From: an uncultured Bacteroidota bacterium | GTDB lineage: Bacteria; Bacteroidota; Bacteroidia; B-17B0; Aurantibacillaceae | DNA: 6,883 nt | Direction: 5' to 3' | Assembly: GCA_903923915.1 (NCBI GenBank) | Contig: CAIXZI010000142.1 | Coordinates: 1 to 6,883 of the forward strand | Shown here: positions 1 through 5,459 of the stretch, piece by piece | Layout: each line of letters opens with the position of its first letter | How positions within the stretch are numbered: the first letter of the stretch is position 1 | The notes under the pieces: generated by a model | The model's database searches: none | The model's input: only the letters and a program-made list of their open reading frames with translations | What the model was told of the DNA's origin: nothing | Translations under genes and position numbers: made by a program

Positions 1-1
1 A

Positions 2-646
2 GATGAGATAAACCGTGCGCCGGCAAAAGTGCAAAGTGCTTTGTTAGAAGCCATGCAAGAGAAACAAGTTACCATTGGCGATCAGACGTTTAAATTGCCT
101 AATCCGTTTTTAGTATTAGCAACGCAAAATCCGGTTGAACAAGAAGGCACGTATCCTTTGCCAGAAGCGCAAGTGGATCGTTTTATGTTGAAGGTAGTTA
201 TTACGTATCCAACAAAAGAAGACGAAAAACGAATTATTGCCAGCAACATTTCTAAAGAAGGCATGGCAACTCCTAACGTAATTTTAAAGCCAGAAGATAT
301 TGTAAAAGCTCGTGGCGTTGCCCGCGATGTTTATATGGATGAAAAAATTGAACGTTATATCGTTGATATTGTTTTTGCAACTCGTTTTCCTAAAGATTAT
401 AAGTTAGAAAAATTTGCGCCGCTTATCAGTTTTGGTGGCTCGCCTCGTGCCAGTATAAATTTAGCATTGGCTGCAAAAGCTTATGCGTTTATTAAGCGCA
501 GAGGTTATGTAATTCCGGAAGATGTGCGCGCGGTTTGTTTAGATGTATTGCGTCATAGAATTGGCTTGACGTACGAAGCAGAAGCTGAAAACATTACCAG
601 CGAGCATATCGTAAACGAAATTCTTAATACGGTTGAGGTTCCTTAG
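2..646 (+). CDS. moxR: MoxR-family AAA+ ATPase, 5' partial
   Basis: This is an AAA+ ATPase of the MoxR family, which is thought to act as a chaperone-like partner of vWA-domain proteins in the cytoplasm. The reading frame is open from base 2, so the gene starts upstream. The first visible residues are the Walker B motif DEINRAP. Sensor 1 follows (ATQNP, about 119-133), then the EAQVDRF arginine-finger region (164-184) and the sensor 2 motif GGSPRA (434-451). About 214 residues are visible. Family members are usually 320-340 residues, so roughly the first third is missing, including Walker A. An internal GTG at 29 is not a plausible start because Walker B lies before it. The C-terminal helical lid is complete and ends at TAG 644-646. 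A DUF58 gene follows after 44 nt, the standard MoxR-DUF58 pairing. The family call is very safe; the exact MoxR subfamily is inferred from the Bat context. Confidence 0.96.
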   Translation, partial: DEINRAPAKVQSALLEAMQEKQVTIGDQTFKLPNPFLVLATQNPVEQEGTYPLPEAQVDRFMLKVVITYPTKEDEKRIIASNISKEGMATPNVILKPEDIVKARGVARDVYMDEKIERYIVDIVFATRFPKDYKLEKFAPLISFGGSPRASINLALAAKAYAFIKRRGYVIPEDVRAVCLDVLRHRIGLTYEAEAENITSEHIVNEILNTVEVP

Positions 647-648
647 AG

Positions 649-686
649 TTTAAAAGATTTCTAAATTTTTACTTCTAACTTTTAAA
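649..686 (+). repeat. AT-rich inverted repeat in moxR-DUF58 spacer
   Basis: TTTAAAAG at 649-656 is perfectly complementary to CTTTTAAA at 679-686, with a 22-nt loop. Beyond a G-U pair (648/687) there is one more A-U pair (647/688). The 3' arm ends 4 nt before the ATG of the DUF58 gene. Overlapping the 3' half are two abutting 7-nt units, ACTTCTA (671-677) and ACTTTTA (678-684). The stem is all A/U apart from one G-C pair, so its stability is doubtful. It lacks the GC-rich stem and T-run of a terminator. It may be a weak 5' structure affecting translation of the next gene, or chance in AT-rich DNA. Confidence 0.35.
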
Positions 687-690
687 TTAA

Positions 691-1557
691 ATGGAAACTA
701 CGGAGCTTTTAAAAAAAGTTCGAAAAATAGAAATTAAAACCCGCGGATTATCTTCTCAGATATTTTCGGGAGAATACCATAGTGCGTTTAAAGGACGAGG
801 CATGGCCTTTAGCGAAGTTCGCGAATACACACCCGGTGATGATGTTAGAACAATTGATTGGAACGTTACCGCACGCTTAAGAAATACCTACGTAAAAGTT
901 TTTGAAGAAGAGCGTGAGTTGAATGTTATGTTAGTTGTTGATGTGAGCGCTTCGGGTAATTTTGGAACTCATGCACAAACCAAAAAAGATTTAATTACTG
1001 AGTTATGCGCTGTGATTGCATTTTCGGCTGCCACAAACAATGATAAAATTGGATTAATATTTTTTAGTGATAAGATTGAAAAAATTATTCCGCCTAAAAA
1101 AGGTAAATCTCACATACTTAGATTGATTAGAGAACTGGTAAATTTTGAACCGCAAAATAAAGGCACCAATGTTTCGTTAGGTTTAAAATATCTAACCAAC
1201 GTGATTAAAAAACGCAGCATTGCTTTTGTCATTTCAGATTTCATAGATAATAGTTTTGATGATGCTATAAAAATTGCCAACAAAAAACATGATATTGTCG
1301 CTTTGCGTGTTTACGATAGAGCTGAAGTGCAAATCCCAAAAATTGGCTTGATAAAATTAAAAGACAATGAAACTGGAAAAAATGTTTGGGTTGATACCAG
1401 CAGCGATAAATTTCAGCACGAATTAAAATTGCAACAAGTAAAAACAGATGCAAGATTGAAAGAAGTATTTTCTCGTGCCGGTGTAGATTACACGAAGATA
1501 AGCACACACGAAGGTTACATAAAACCATTAATGACTTTATTTAAAAAACGAGCTTAA
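691..1557 (+). CDS. DUF58 domain protein (vWA-like), MoxR partner
   Basis: This 288-residue protein belongs to the DUF58 family, soluble vWA-fold proteins encoded beside moxR. The family signature is clear in residues 37-66: GMAFSEVREYTPGDD, then RTIDWNVTARL. A vWA-like core follows. It has the MIDAS motif DVSAS at residues 84-88, a KGTN threonine at 159 for the second metal-binding loop, and SDF at 182-184 for the third, so the metal site looks intact. There is no signal peptide and no membrane segment, so it should be cytoplasmic. The length is normal for the family. The ATG at 691 is preceded by A-rich sequence without a Shine-Dalgarno, as is usual in Bacteroidota. It is inferred to be the direct partner of the MoxR ATPase encoded upstream; the client is unknown. 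Confidence 0.95.
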   Translation: METTELLKKVRKIEIKTRGLSSQIFSGEYHSAFKGRGMAFSEVREYTPGDDVRTIDWNVTARLRNTYVKVFEEERELNVMLVVDVSASGNFGTHAQTKKDLITELCAVIAFSAATNNDKIGLIFFSDKIEKIIPPKKGKSHILRLIRELVNFEPQNKGTNVSLGLKYLTNVIKKRSIAFVISDFIDNSFDDAIKIANKKHDIVALRVYDRAEVQIPKIGLIKLKDNETGKNVWVDTSSDKFQHELKLQQVKTDARLKEVFSRAGVDYTKISTHEGYIKPLMTLFKKRA

Positions 1558-1592
1558 TTAATTTGGCAATTAGACGATTTGAAAATTTGACA
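1558..1592 (+). repeat. Four-unit octamer leader (ATTWGNNN x4), copy A
   Basis: The 35-nt spacer after the DUF58 stop is TTA followed by four consecutive 8-nt units: ATTTGGCA (1561-1568), ATTAGACG (1569-1576), ATTTGAAA (1577-1584) and ATTTGACA (1585-1592). The last unit abuts the start codon, and ATGAAACA at 1593-1600 continues the 8-nt phase. The same design recurs at 5425-5459 before batD. There is no Shine-Dalgarno; the A-rich last unit could serve as the initiation region. The function is unknown to me. Confidence 0.8.
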
Positions 1593-2579
1593 ATGAAACA
1601 CTGGAAGATAAAAATACTTATATCGTTCTGTTTACTGATAATTGCTAACTGCTCACTGCATGCTCAAGTAGAAGCTTTTGCAACAATGGATACCAATAAA
1701 ATCCGTATTGGCGAGCAATCTAAAATTGATTTGTATATAAAGTATAACGTAAAACAAAAAAAACTAAACATACAATGGCCTGTTATTGGCGATACGCTGC
1801 GCAAAGAAATTGATGTAGTCAATGTTTCTAAAATTGATACTACCATTCCTGATAAAAATAAACCGGATGAAATTCTCCAACACGAAACCATTACAGTTAC
1901 CTCTGCAGATTCTGGTTTTTGGGCTATTCAGCCTTTTGTGTTTGTTGTAAATAATGATACATCTAATCTTATTAAAACAGATGCATTATTGTTGGCAGTA
2001 TATACATTGCCCGTTGATACTGCCGAAGCAAGCATTAAAGATATTAAAGCTCCGTTTGATGAGCCTTTTGATTGGCATGAATATTTGCCTTATATCTATG
2101 GAGGTGTAGCAGCTTTGGTTGTATTAATAATTATCATCATAATCTTAATAAAAGTCTTTAAAAAGAAACCAGTTATTATTGAACCTCCAAAACCAAAAGT
2201 GCCCGCGCACATTACTGCACTTAATGCTTTGGAAGAAATAAAAAATAAAAAACTGTGGCAAGAAGGTAAGTTTAAAGAATATCACACTTTAATATCTGAT
2301 GCTTTGCGTGCTTACATAGAAAATCGCTACGGTGTTGCAGCTATGGAATTAACTTCGGATGAGATATTTAAAATAATGAACTCACAGGTTATTGATGGAA
2401 TCAGTAAAGAAAAATTACGACAAGTTTTAACCTTGGCAGATTATGTAAAGTTTGCCAAAGTAATTCCTATTGATGTAGAAAATGAAATGTCGCTGGGCAA
2501 TGCTTTTGATTTTATTAATGGCACCAAACGTGAAGATCCAATCAATTTAAAAAAAGATAATAATTCAGTTACACAATAG
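1593..2579 (+). CDS. Bat-locus exported single-TM protein (DUF4381-like)
   Basis: This 328-residue protein sits in the position usually held by a conserved protein of unknown function between the DUF58 gene and batA. Residues 1-25 form a signal peptide ending LHAQ. Residues 26 to about 150 look like a beta-rich extracytoplasmic domain, opening with TNKIRIGE, which resembles the start of BatD (SKNKVVTGE). A strong membrane helix lies at about 167-188 and contains six isoleucines in a row. It is followed by KVFKKK, which by the positive-inside rule puts the remaining 140 residues in the cytoplasm. That tail has a proline-rich linker (PPKPKVP) and a helical domain with WQEGKFKEYHTLISDALRAY and ELTSDEIF, as in DUF4381-type proteins. 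I chose ATG 1593 over an in-frame TTG at 1563 because it directly precedes the signal peptide and the upstream codons are repeat sequence. It probably links the cytoplasmic MoxR/DUF58 pair to the periplasmic Bat parts (inference). Confidence 0.85.
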   Translation: MKHWKIKILISFCLLIIANCSLHAQVEAFATMDTNKIRIGEQSKIDLYIKYNVKQKKLNIQWPVIGDTLRKEIDVVNVSKIDTTIPDKNKPDEILQHETITVTSADSGFWAIQPFVFVVNNDTSNLIKTDALLLAVYTLPVDTAEASIKDIKAPFDEPFDWHEYLPYIYGGVAALVVLIIIIIILIKVFKKKPVIIEPPKPKVPAHITALNALEEIKNKKLWQEGKFKEYHTLISDALRAYIENRYGVAAMELTSDEIFKIMNSQVIDGISKEKLRQVLTLADYVKFAKVIPIDVENEMSLGNAFDFINGTKREDPINLKKDNNSVTQ

Positions 2580-3595
2580 TGGATATAGAACGTTACATAC
2601 AAGACATTACGTTTGCTGATAAGCAATTCTTTTGGCTGTTTCTTTTATTACCGGTAATGATTGCTTGGTATTTGTTCAAACTAAAAAAGCAAGAAGCTGA
2701 ATTTAATTTTTCTTCGTTTCAAAATTTGGGCACAATCACAACATCTTACAAAGCCATTTTACGCCATGTAGTTTTTTTATTCAGATTATGTACTGTTGCA
2801 CTTTTAATATTGGTGTTGGCTCGTCCGCAATCGCTTAGCAGTTGGAAAGATGTAAAAACAGAAGGTATTGATATTGTTTTGAGTATCGACGTTTCTTATT
2901 CTATGCTTGCAAAAGATTTTAAACCTAATCGTTTAGAAGCCGCAAAAGAAGTTGCTAAAGAGTTTATCGATTCTCGTCCGAATGACCGAATTGGCTTGGT
3001 TATATTTGGAGGGGAAGCTTTTACGCAATGTCCACTTACAACAGATCATACCGTAATAAAAAATTTATTTGGTGATATTGAAGCTGGTTCAGTTGGTCAG
3101 GGTACCGCAATAGGATTAGGTTTGGCAGATGCTGTAGCTCGTGTAAAAGAAAGTAAAGCAAAAAGTAAAATTGTTATCCTACTTTCTGATGGTGTAAATA
3201 ATGTGGGCGAAATTGCACCACTTACTGCAGGAGATATTGCAAAAACATTTGGCGTGCGTGTTTATACGGTTGGTGTAGGCACTAAAGGTAAAGCCTTAAC
3301 GCCGGTTTCTATTTTTCCTAACGGACAAATGGAATACGATTATGTAGATGTTGATTTGGATGAAAACACCATGACAAAAATTACCGAAGAAACTGGTGGA
3401 AAATATTTTAGAGCTACTGATAATGAAAGTTTAAGAAATGTATATAAAGAGATTGATAAGATGGAGAAATCTATCATCAGCGAAAAAAGTTTCTCAAATA
3501 AAGCAGAGCACTTTTTGCCATTTGCTATTGCAGCGGCATTATTTTTGTTGTTAGAATTTGTAATCAGAAAAACCGTAATTCGTTCCATACCATAA
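2579..3595 (+). CDS. batA: BatA, membrane-anchored vWA protein
   Basis: This 338-residue BatA homologue is an inner-membrane protein with a von Willebrand factor A domain. Membrane helices are predicted at about 17-33, 60-82 and 311-329, with the vWA domain between the second and third. The basic stretch after helix 1 (KLKK) and the basic C-terminus suggest that the vWA domain is periplasmic. The MIDAS is complete: D104-V-S-Y-S108, T176 (QGTAIG) and D204 (LLSDG). The start is a GTG that overlaps the previous TAG by 1 nt (TAGTG). The next in-frame ATG falls inside the first membrane helix, so the GTG start is preferred. BatA is paralogous to BatB, sharing SMLA.D.KPNRLE and GEA.TQ.P.TTD. The family was named from a Bacteroides aerotolerance phenotype; the molecular role is still unclear. 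Translation is probably coupled to the upstream gene. Confidence 0.95.
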   Translation: MDIERYIQDITFADKQFFWLFLLLPVMIAWYLFKLKKQEAEFNFSSFQNLGTITTSYKAILRHVVFLFRLCTVALLILVLARPQSLSSWKDVKTEGIDIVLSIDVSYSMLAKDFKPNRLEAAKEVAKEFIDSRPNDRIGLVIFGGEAFTQCPLTTDHTVIKNLFGDIEAGSVGQGTAIGLGLADAVARVKESKAKSKIVILLSDGVNNVGEIAPLTAGDIAKTFGVRVYTVGVGTKGKALTPVSIFPNGQMEYDYVDVDLDENTMTKITEETGGKYFRATDNESLRNVYKEIDKMEKSIISEKSFSNKAEHFLPFAIAAALFLLLEFVIRKTVIRSIP

Positions 3596-4626
3596 TGTTT
3601 AAGTTTCAACATACAGAGTATTTATGGGCATTAGCGTTAATTCCGTTAGTGATTATTATATTTATTTCTGCCGTTATATCTCGCAAAAAACGTTTAAAAA
3701 TATTAGGTGATTATCCCTTGATAAAATCAATGATACCTGATGTTTCTCGTAGTAAGCAAACTGTAAAATTTATTCTATACACCATTGCACTAACTTTTTT
3801 AATACTTGGTATTTGCAATTTACAAACCGGTAGTAAAATGCAGGATGTAAAACGCGAAGGCGCAGATATTATGATTTGTTTGGATGTATCAAACTCCATG
3901 TTGGCCGAAGATTTAAAACCAAATCGTTTAGAACGGGCTAAACAAGCCATTGAGCAAATGATTGATAAACTTGAAGGCGACAGATTAGGTATTGTGGTTT
4001 TTGCCGGAGAAGCTTACACGCAGCTGCCAATCACTACCGATTATGGATCAGCTAAATTATTTCTAAACGCAATTACGCCTAATATTATTGAGCGACAAGG
4101 AACAGATATTAGCGCTGCTATTCAAAAAGCAAGCGAATCTTTTGGTAAAGACGAAGGAAAAAATAAAGCCATTGTTGTAATTACTGATGGAGAAGATCAT
4201 GAAGAAGATGCTATTAAAACAGCTGAAGAATCTGAAAAAGCAGGTATTTCCATTCATACCATTGGCATTGGTTCTGATGCAGGTGTGCCGATTCCTATAT
4301 ACAATAATGGCGTTCCTGCAGGATATAGAAAAGATAAAGAAGGAAATACCGTTGTTACCAAGCTAAATGAAAAATTATTGAAAGATATAGCTGCTGCTGC
4401 AAATGGCGTGTTTGTAAAAGCAAATAATGCCGATGTTGGTTTAGATGCTGTACTTGATAAAGTTGGAGAGTTGGAGAAAAAACAATTTGAATCTAAAATG
4501 TACACTGATTATGAAGATCAGTTTCAATGGTTTATTGGCGCCAGTTTATTATTCTTGCTAATTGAATTTATTATAAGTGAACGTATTAATAATTGGTGGA
4601 GAAAATTAAATCTATTTAAAAAATGA
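3595..4626 (+). CDS. batB: BatB, membrane-anchored vWA protein
   Basis: This 343-residue BatB homologue has the same plan as its neighbour BatA: membrane helices at about 8-28, 56-76 and 310-327, with a vWA domain between the last two. RKKRLK after helix 1 and the basic tail favour a periplasmic vWA domain. The MIDAS is complete: D97-V-S-N-S101, T170 (QGTDIS) and D198 (ITDGED). After the core it carries the BatB-typical segment GVPIPIYNNGVPAGYR (230-245), which differs from the corresponding part of BatA. The ATG overlaps the batA stop by 1 nt (TAATG), indicating coupled translation and probably balanced synthesis of the two proteins, which may form a heteromer (inference). The length is normal and no key residue is missing. 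Confidence 0.95.
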   Translation: MFKFQHTEYLWALALIPLVIIIFISAVISRKKRLKILGDYPLIKSMIPDVSRSKQTVKFILYTIALTFLILGICNLQTGSKMQDVKREGADIMICLDVSNSMLAEDLKPNRLERAKQAIEQMIDKLEGDRLGIVVFAGEAYTQLPITTDYGSAKLFLNAITPNIIERQGTDISAAIQKASESFGKDEGKNKAIVVITDGEDHEEDAIKTAEESEKAGISIHTIGIGSDAGVPIPIYNNGVPAGYRKDKEGNTVVTKLNEKLLKDIAAAANGVFVKANNADVGLDAVLDKVGELEKKQFESKMYTDYEDQFQWFIGASLLFLLIEFIISERINNWWRKLNLFKK

Positions 4627-4746
4627 TGAAATGCCTAATTACCAAAAATTAAATATTTTAAGATTAAACATGGCAAATAGAAATTATATTCTTTACAAGA
4701 TGATAGTGGCATACCATATAACCATTGAAAAAAATATAATCGCTAT
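4627..4746 (+). other. batB-batC spacer with two mini-ORFs
   Basis: This 120-nt gap is the longest intergenic stretch in an otherwise tight cluster. I see no clear terminator and no Bacteroidota-type promoter (TTG plus TAnnTTTG). Two tiny ORFs nearly bridge it. An 8-codon ORF (4626-4652, MKCLITKN) starts on the last base of the batB stop. A 26-codon ORF (4670-4750, beginning MANRNYILYK) ends in a TGA that overlaps the batC ATG. Neither resembles a known protein. They could be a coupling device, a decayed gene or chance. The octamer leader found before batD and the 1593 gene is absent here. Confidence 0.5.
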
Positions 4747-4750
4747 ATGA
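4670..4750 (+). CDS. Possible 26-codon upstream ORF overlapping batC start
   Basis: An ATG at 4670 opens 26 sense codons and stops at TGA 4748-4750, sharing ATGA with the batC start at 4747. The peptide is rich in Ile, Tyr and Asn. It has a short central hydrophobic stretch (residues 11-19) and no recognisable family. The position and the 4-nt overlap are what a translationally coupled leader ORF would show. In sequence this AT-rich an ORF of this length can easily arise by chance, and its codons carry no clear coding signal. Treat it as a candidate only. Confidence 0.2.
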   Translation: MANRNYILYKMIVAYHITIEKNIIAI

Positions 4751-5424
4751 AACAATTTTTCTGCATATTGTTTTGTTTAATTGCTTTTGCATCTTTTGCG
4801 CAAAAAGAAAAACGCGTTCTAAGAAATGGTAACGATAGTTATTTTGGCGGAAAATATAGTGAAGCTGAGCAATATTATAATCAGGCATTAAAAGAAAAGA
4901 ACAGTTATTATAAATCTAACTTTAATTTAGGTGATGCTTATTACAAGCAAGGCAAATACACCGAGGCCATTGGACAGTATGATACGTATATTAAAAACAG
5001 CAGCAATAAAGATACGCTTTCAAAGGCTTTTCATAATTTGGGTAACTCATACTTAAAAACTAAAAGCTATAATGAAGCCATTACAGCGTATAAAAATTCA
5101 TTAAAATTTAATCCTAAAGATGAGGATACGCGCTACAACTTAGCTTTTGCAAAAAAGAAACTACAAGAGCAACAGCAAAAAAATAAAGATAAAAAAGACG
5201 ATCAGAAAAAGAAAGACGATAAGGATAAGAAAGATCAAAAAAAGGATGAGAAAAAAGATAAAGGCGATAAAGATAAAAAGCAAGAACAGCAACAGCCTCA
5301 GATGAGTAAGGAGGAAGCGCAGCACATGTTAGATGCTTTAAAAAACAACGAACAGAAATTGCAGCTTAAGAAAAAGAATAAAGACGAAAACACATCAAAA
5401 CAAAATATTGATAAAGACTGGTGA
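4747..5424 (+). CDS. batC: BatC, exported TPR protein with charged tail
   Basis: This 225-residue BatC homologue begins with a signal peptide (1-19, ending ASFAQ). There is no lipobox Cys at the cleavage site, so a soluble periplasmic protein is expected. About three tetratricopeptide repeats follow (roughly 23-53, 55-88 and 92-125), with typical pairs such as NLGDAYYKQGKYTEAI and NLGNSYLKTKSYNEAI. TPRs usually serve as protein-binding surfaces. Residues 140-183 are a low-complexity Lys/Asp/Gln tract. A short helical segment (MSKEEAQHMLDALKNNEQKL) and the terminal NIDKDW then resume ordinary sequence, similar to the C-termini I associate with BatC proteins. The gene lies 120 nt after batB and 35 nt before batD. 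The partner is presumably another Bat protein, not shown by the sequence. Confidence 0.92.
   Translation: MKQFFCILFCLIAFASFAQKEKRVLRNGNDSYFGGKYSEAEQYYNQALKEKNSYYKSNFNLGDAYYKQGKYTEAIGQYDTYIKNSSNKDTLSKAFHNLGNSYLKTKSYNEAITAYKNSLKFNPKDEDTRYNLAFAKKKLQEQQQKNKDKKDDQKKKDDKDKKDQKKDEKKDKGDKDKKQEQQQPQMSKEEAQHMLDALKNNEQKLQLKKKNKDENTSKQNIDKDW
5164..5295 (+). repeat. Low-complexity KDKK-rich coding tract in batC
   Basis: Bases 5164-5295 encode residues 140-183 of BatC, almost entirely Lys, Asp, Gln and Glu, in imperfect repeats such as KDKK, KKDD and KKDQ. The DNA is purine-rich (AAA, GAT, AAG, GAC) without an exact repeat unit. It separates the TPR domain from the conserved C-terminal segment and is probably a disordered, highly charged linker. 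Such tracts tend to vary in length between relatives. Confidence 0.8.
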
Positions 5425-5459
5425 TTAATTAGTCGATTTGGCAATTAGTTAATTTGAAA
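5425..5459 (+). repeat. Four-unit octamer leader (ATTWGNNN x4), copy B
   Basis: The 35-nt spacer after the batC stop has the same design as 1558-1592: TTA, then ATTAGTCG (5428-5435), ATTTGGCA (5436-5443), ATTAGTTA (5444-5451) and ATTTGAAA (5452-5459), abutting ATGAAACA at 5460. The ATTTGGCA-ATTAG run and the unit ATTTGAAA are shared with copy A, but the unit order differs. The two copies are therefore permuted relatives and not a simple duplicate. No Shine-Dalgarno is present. Confidence 0.8.

Noticed and set aside
29..31. GTG at 29 as the start of the MoxR gene
   Set aside because: The frame is open to the window edge and the Walker B motif DEINRAP lies upstream of it, so this is an internal Val codon.
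649..686. Inverted repeat after moxR as a transcription terminator
   Set aside because: The stem is almost all A/U, the loop is 22 nt, no U-run follows, and the next gene continues the same conserved cluster.
1563..1592. In-frame TTG at 1563 as an alternative start adding 10 codons to the 1593 gene
   Set aside because: Those codons lie within the octamer repeat, the added residues (MAIRRFENLT) would sit ahead of a complete signal peptide, and the parallel gene batD starts exactly at the end of its own octamers.
4254..4505. Minus-strand open frames opposite the genes (for example 4254-4505, 1265-1528, 3340-3612, 6659-6865)
   Set aside because: Each lies opposite a well-supported plus-strand gene, and the translations show no recognisable domain; they are shadow frames.
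4711..4746. Promoter for batC in the 120-nt spacer
   Set aside because: No TAnnTTTG -7 element with an upstream TTG could be found at suitable spacing on the plus strand.
5164..5295. Purine-rich repeats in batC as a CRISPR-like or tandem DNA array
   Set aside because: There is no fixed repeat unit and no spacers; the pattern comes from Lys/Asp codons in an open frame.
5308..5328. AAGGAGG followed by in-frame ATG 5326 in batC as an internal start
   Set aside because: It would give only a 32-residue fragment, the bases are explained by the KEEAQHM codons, and SD use is weak in Bacteroidota.
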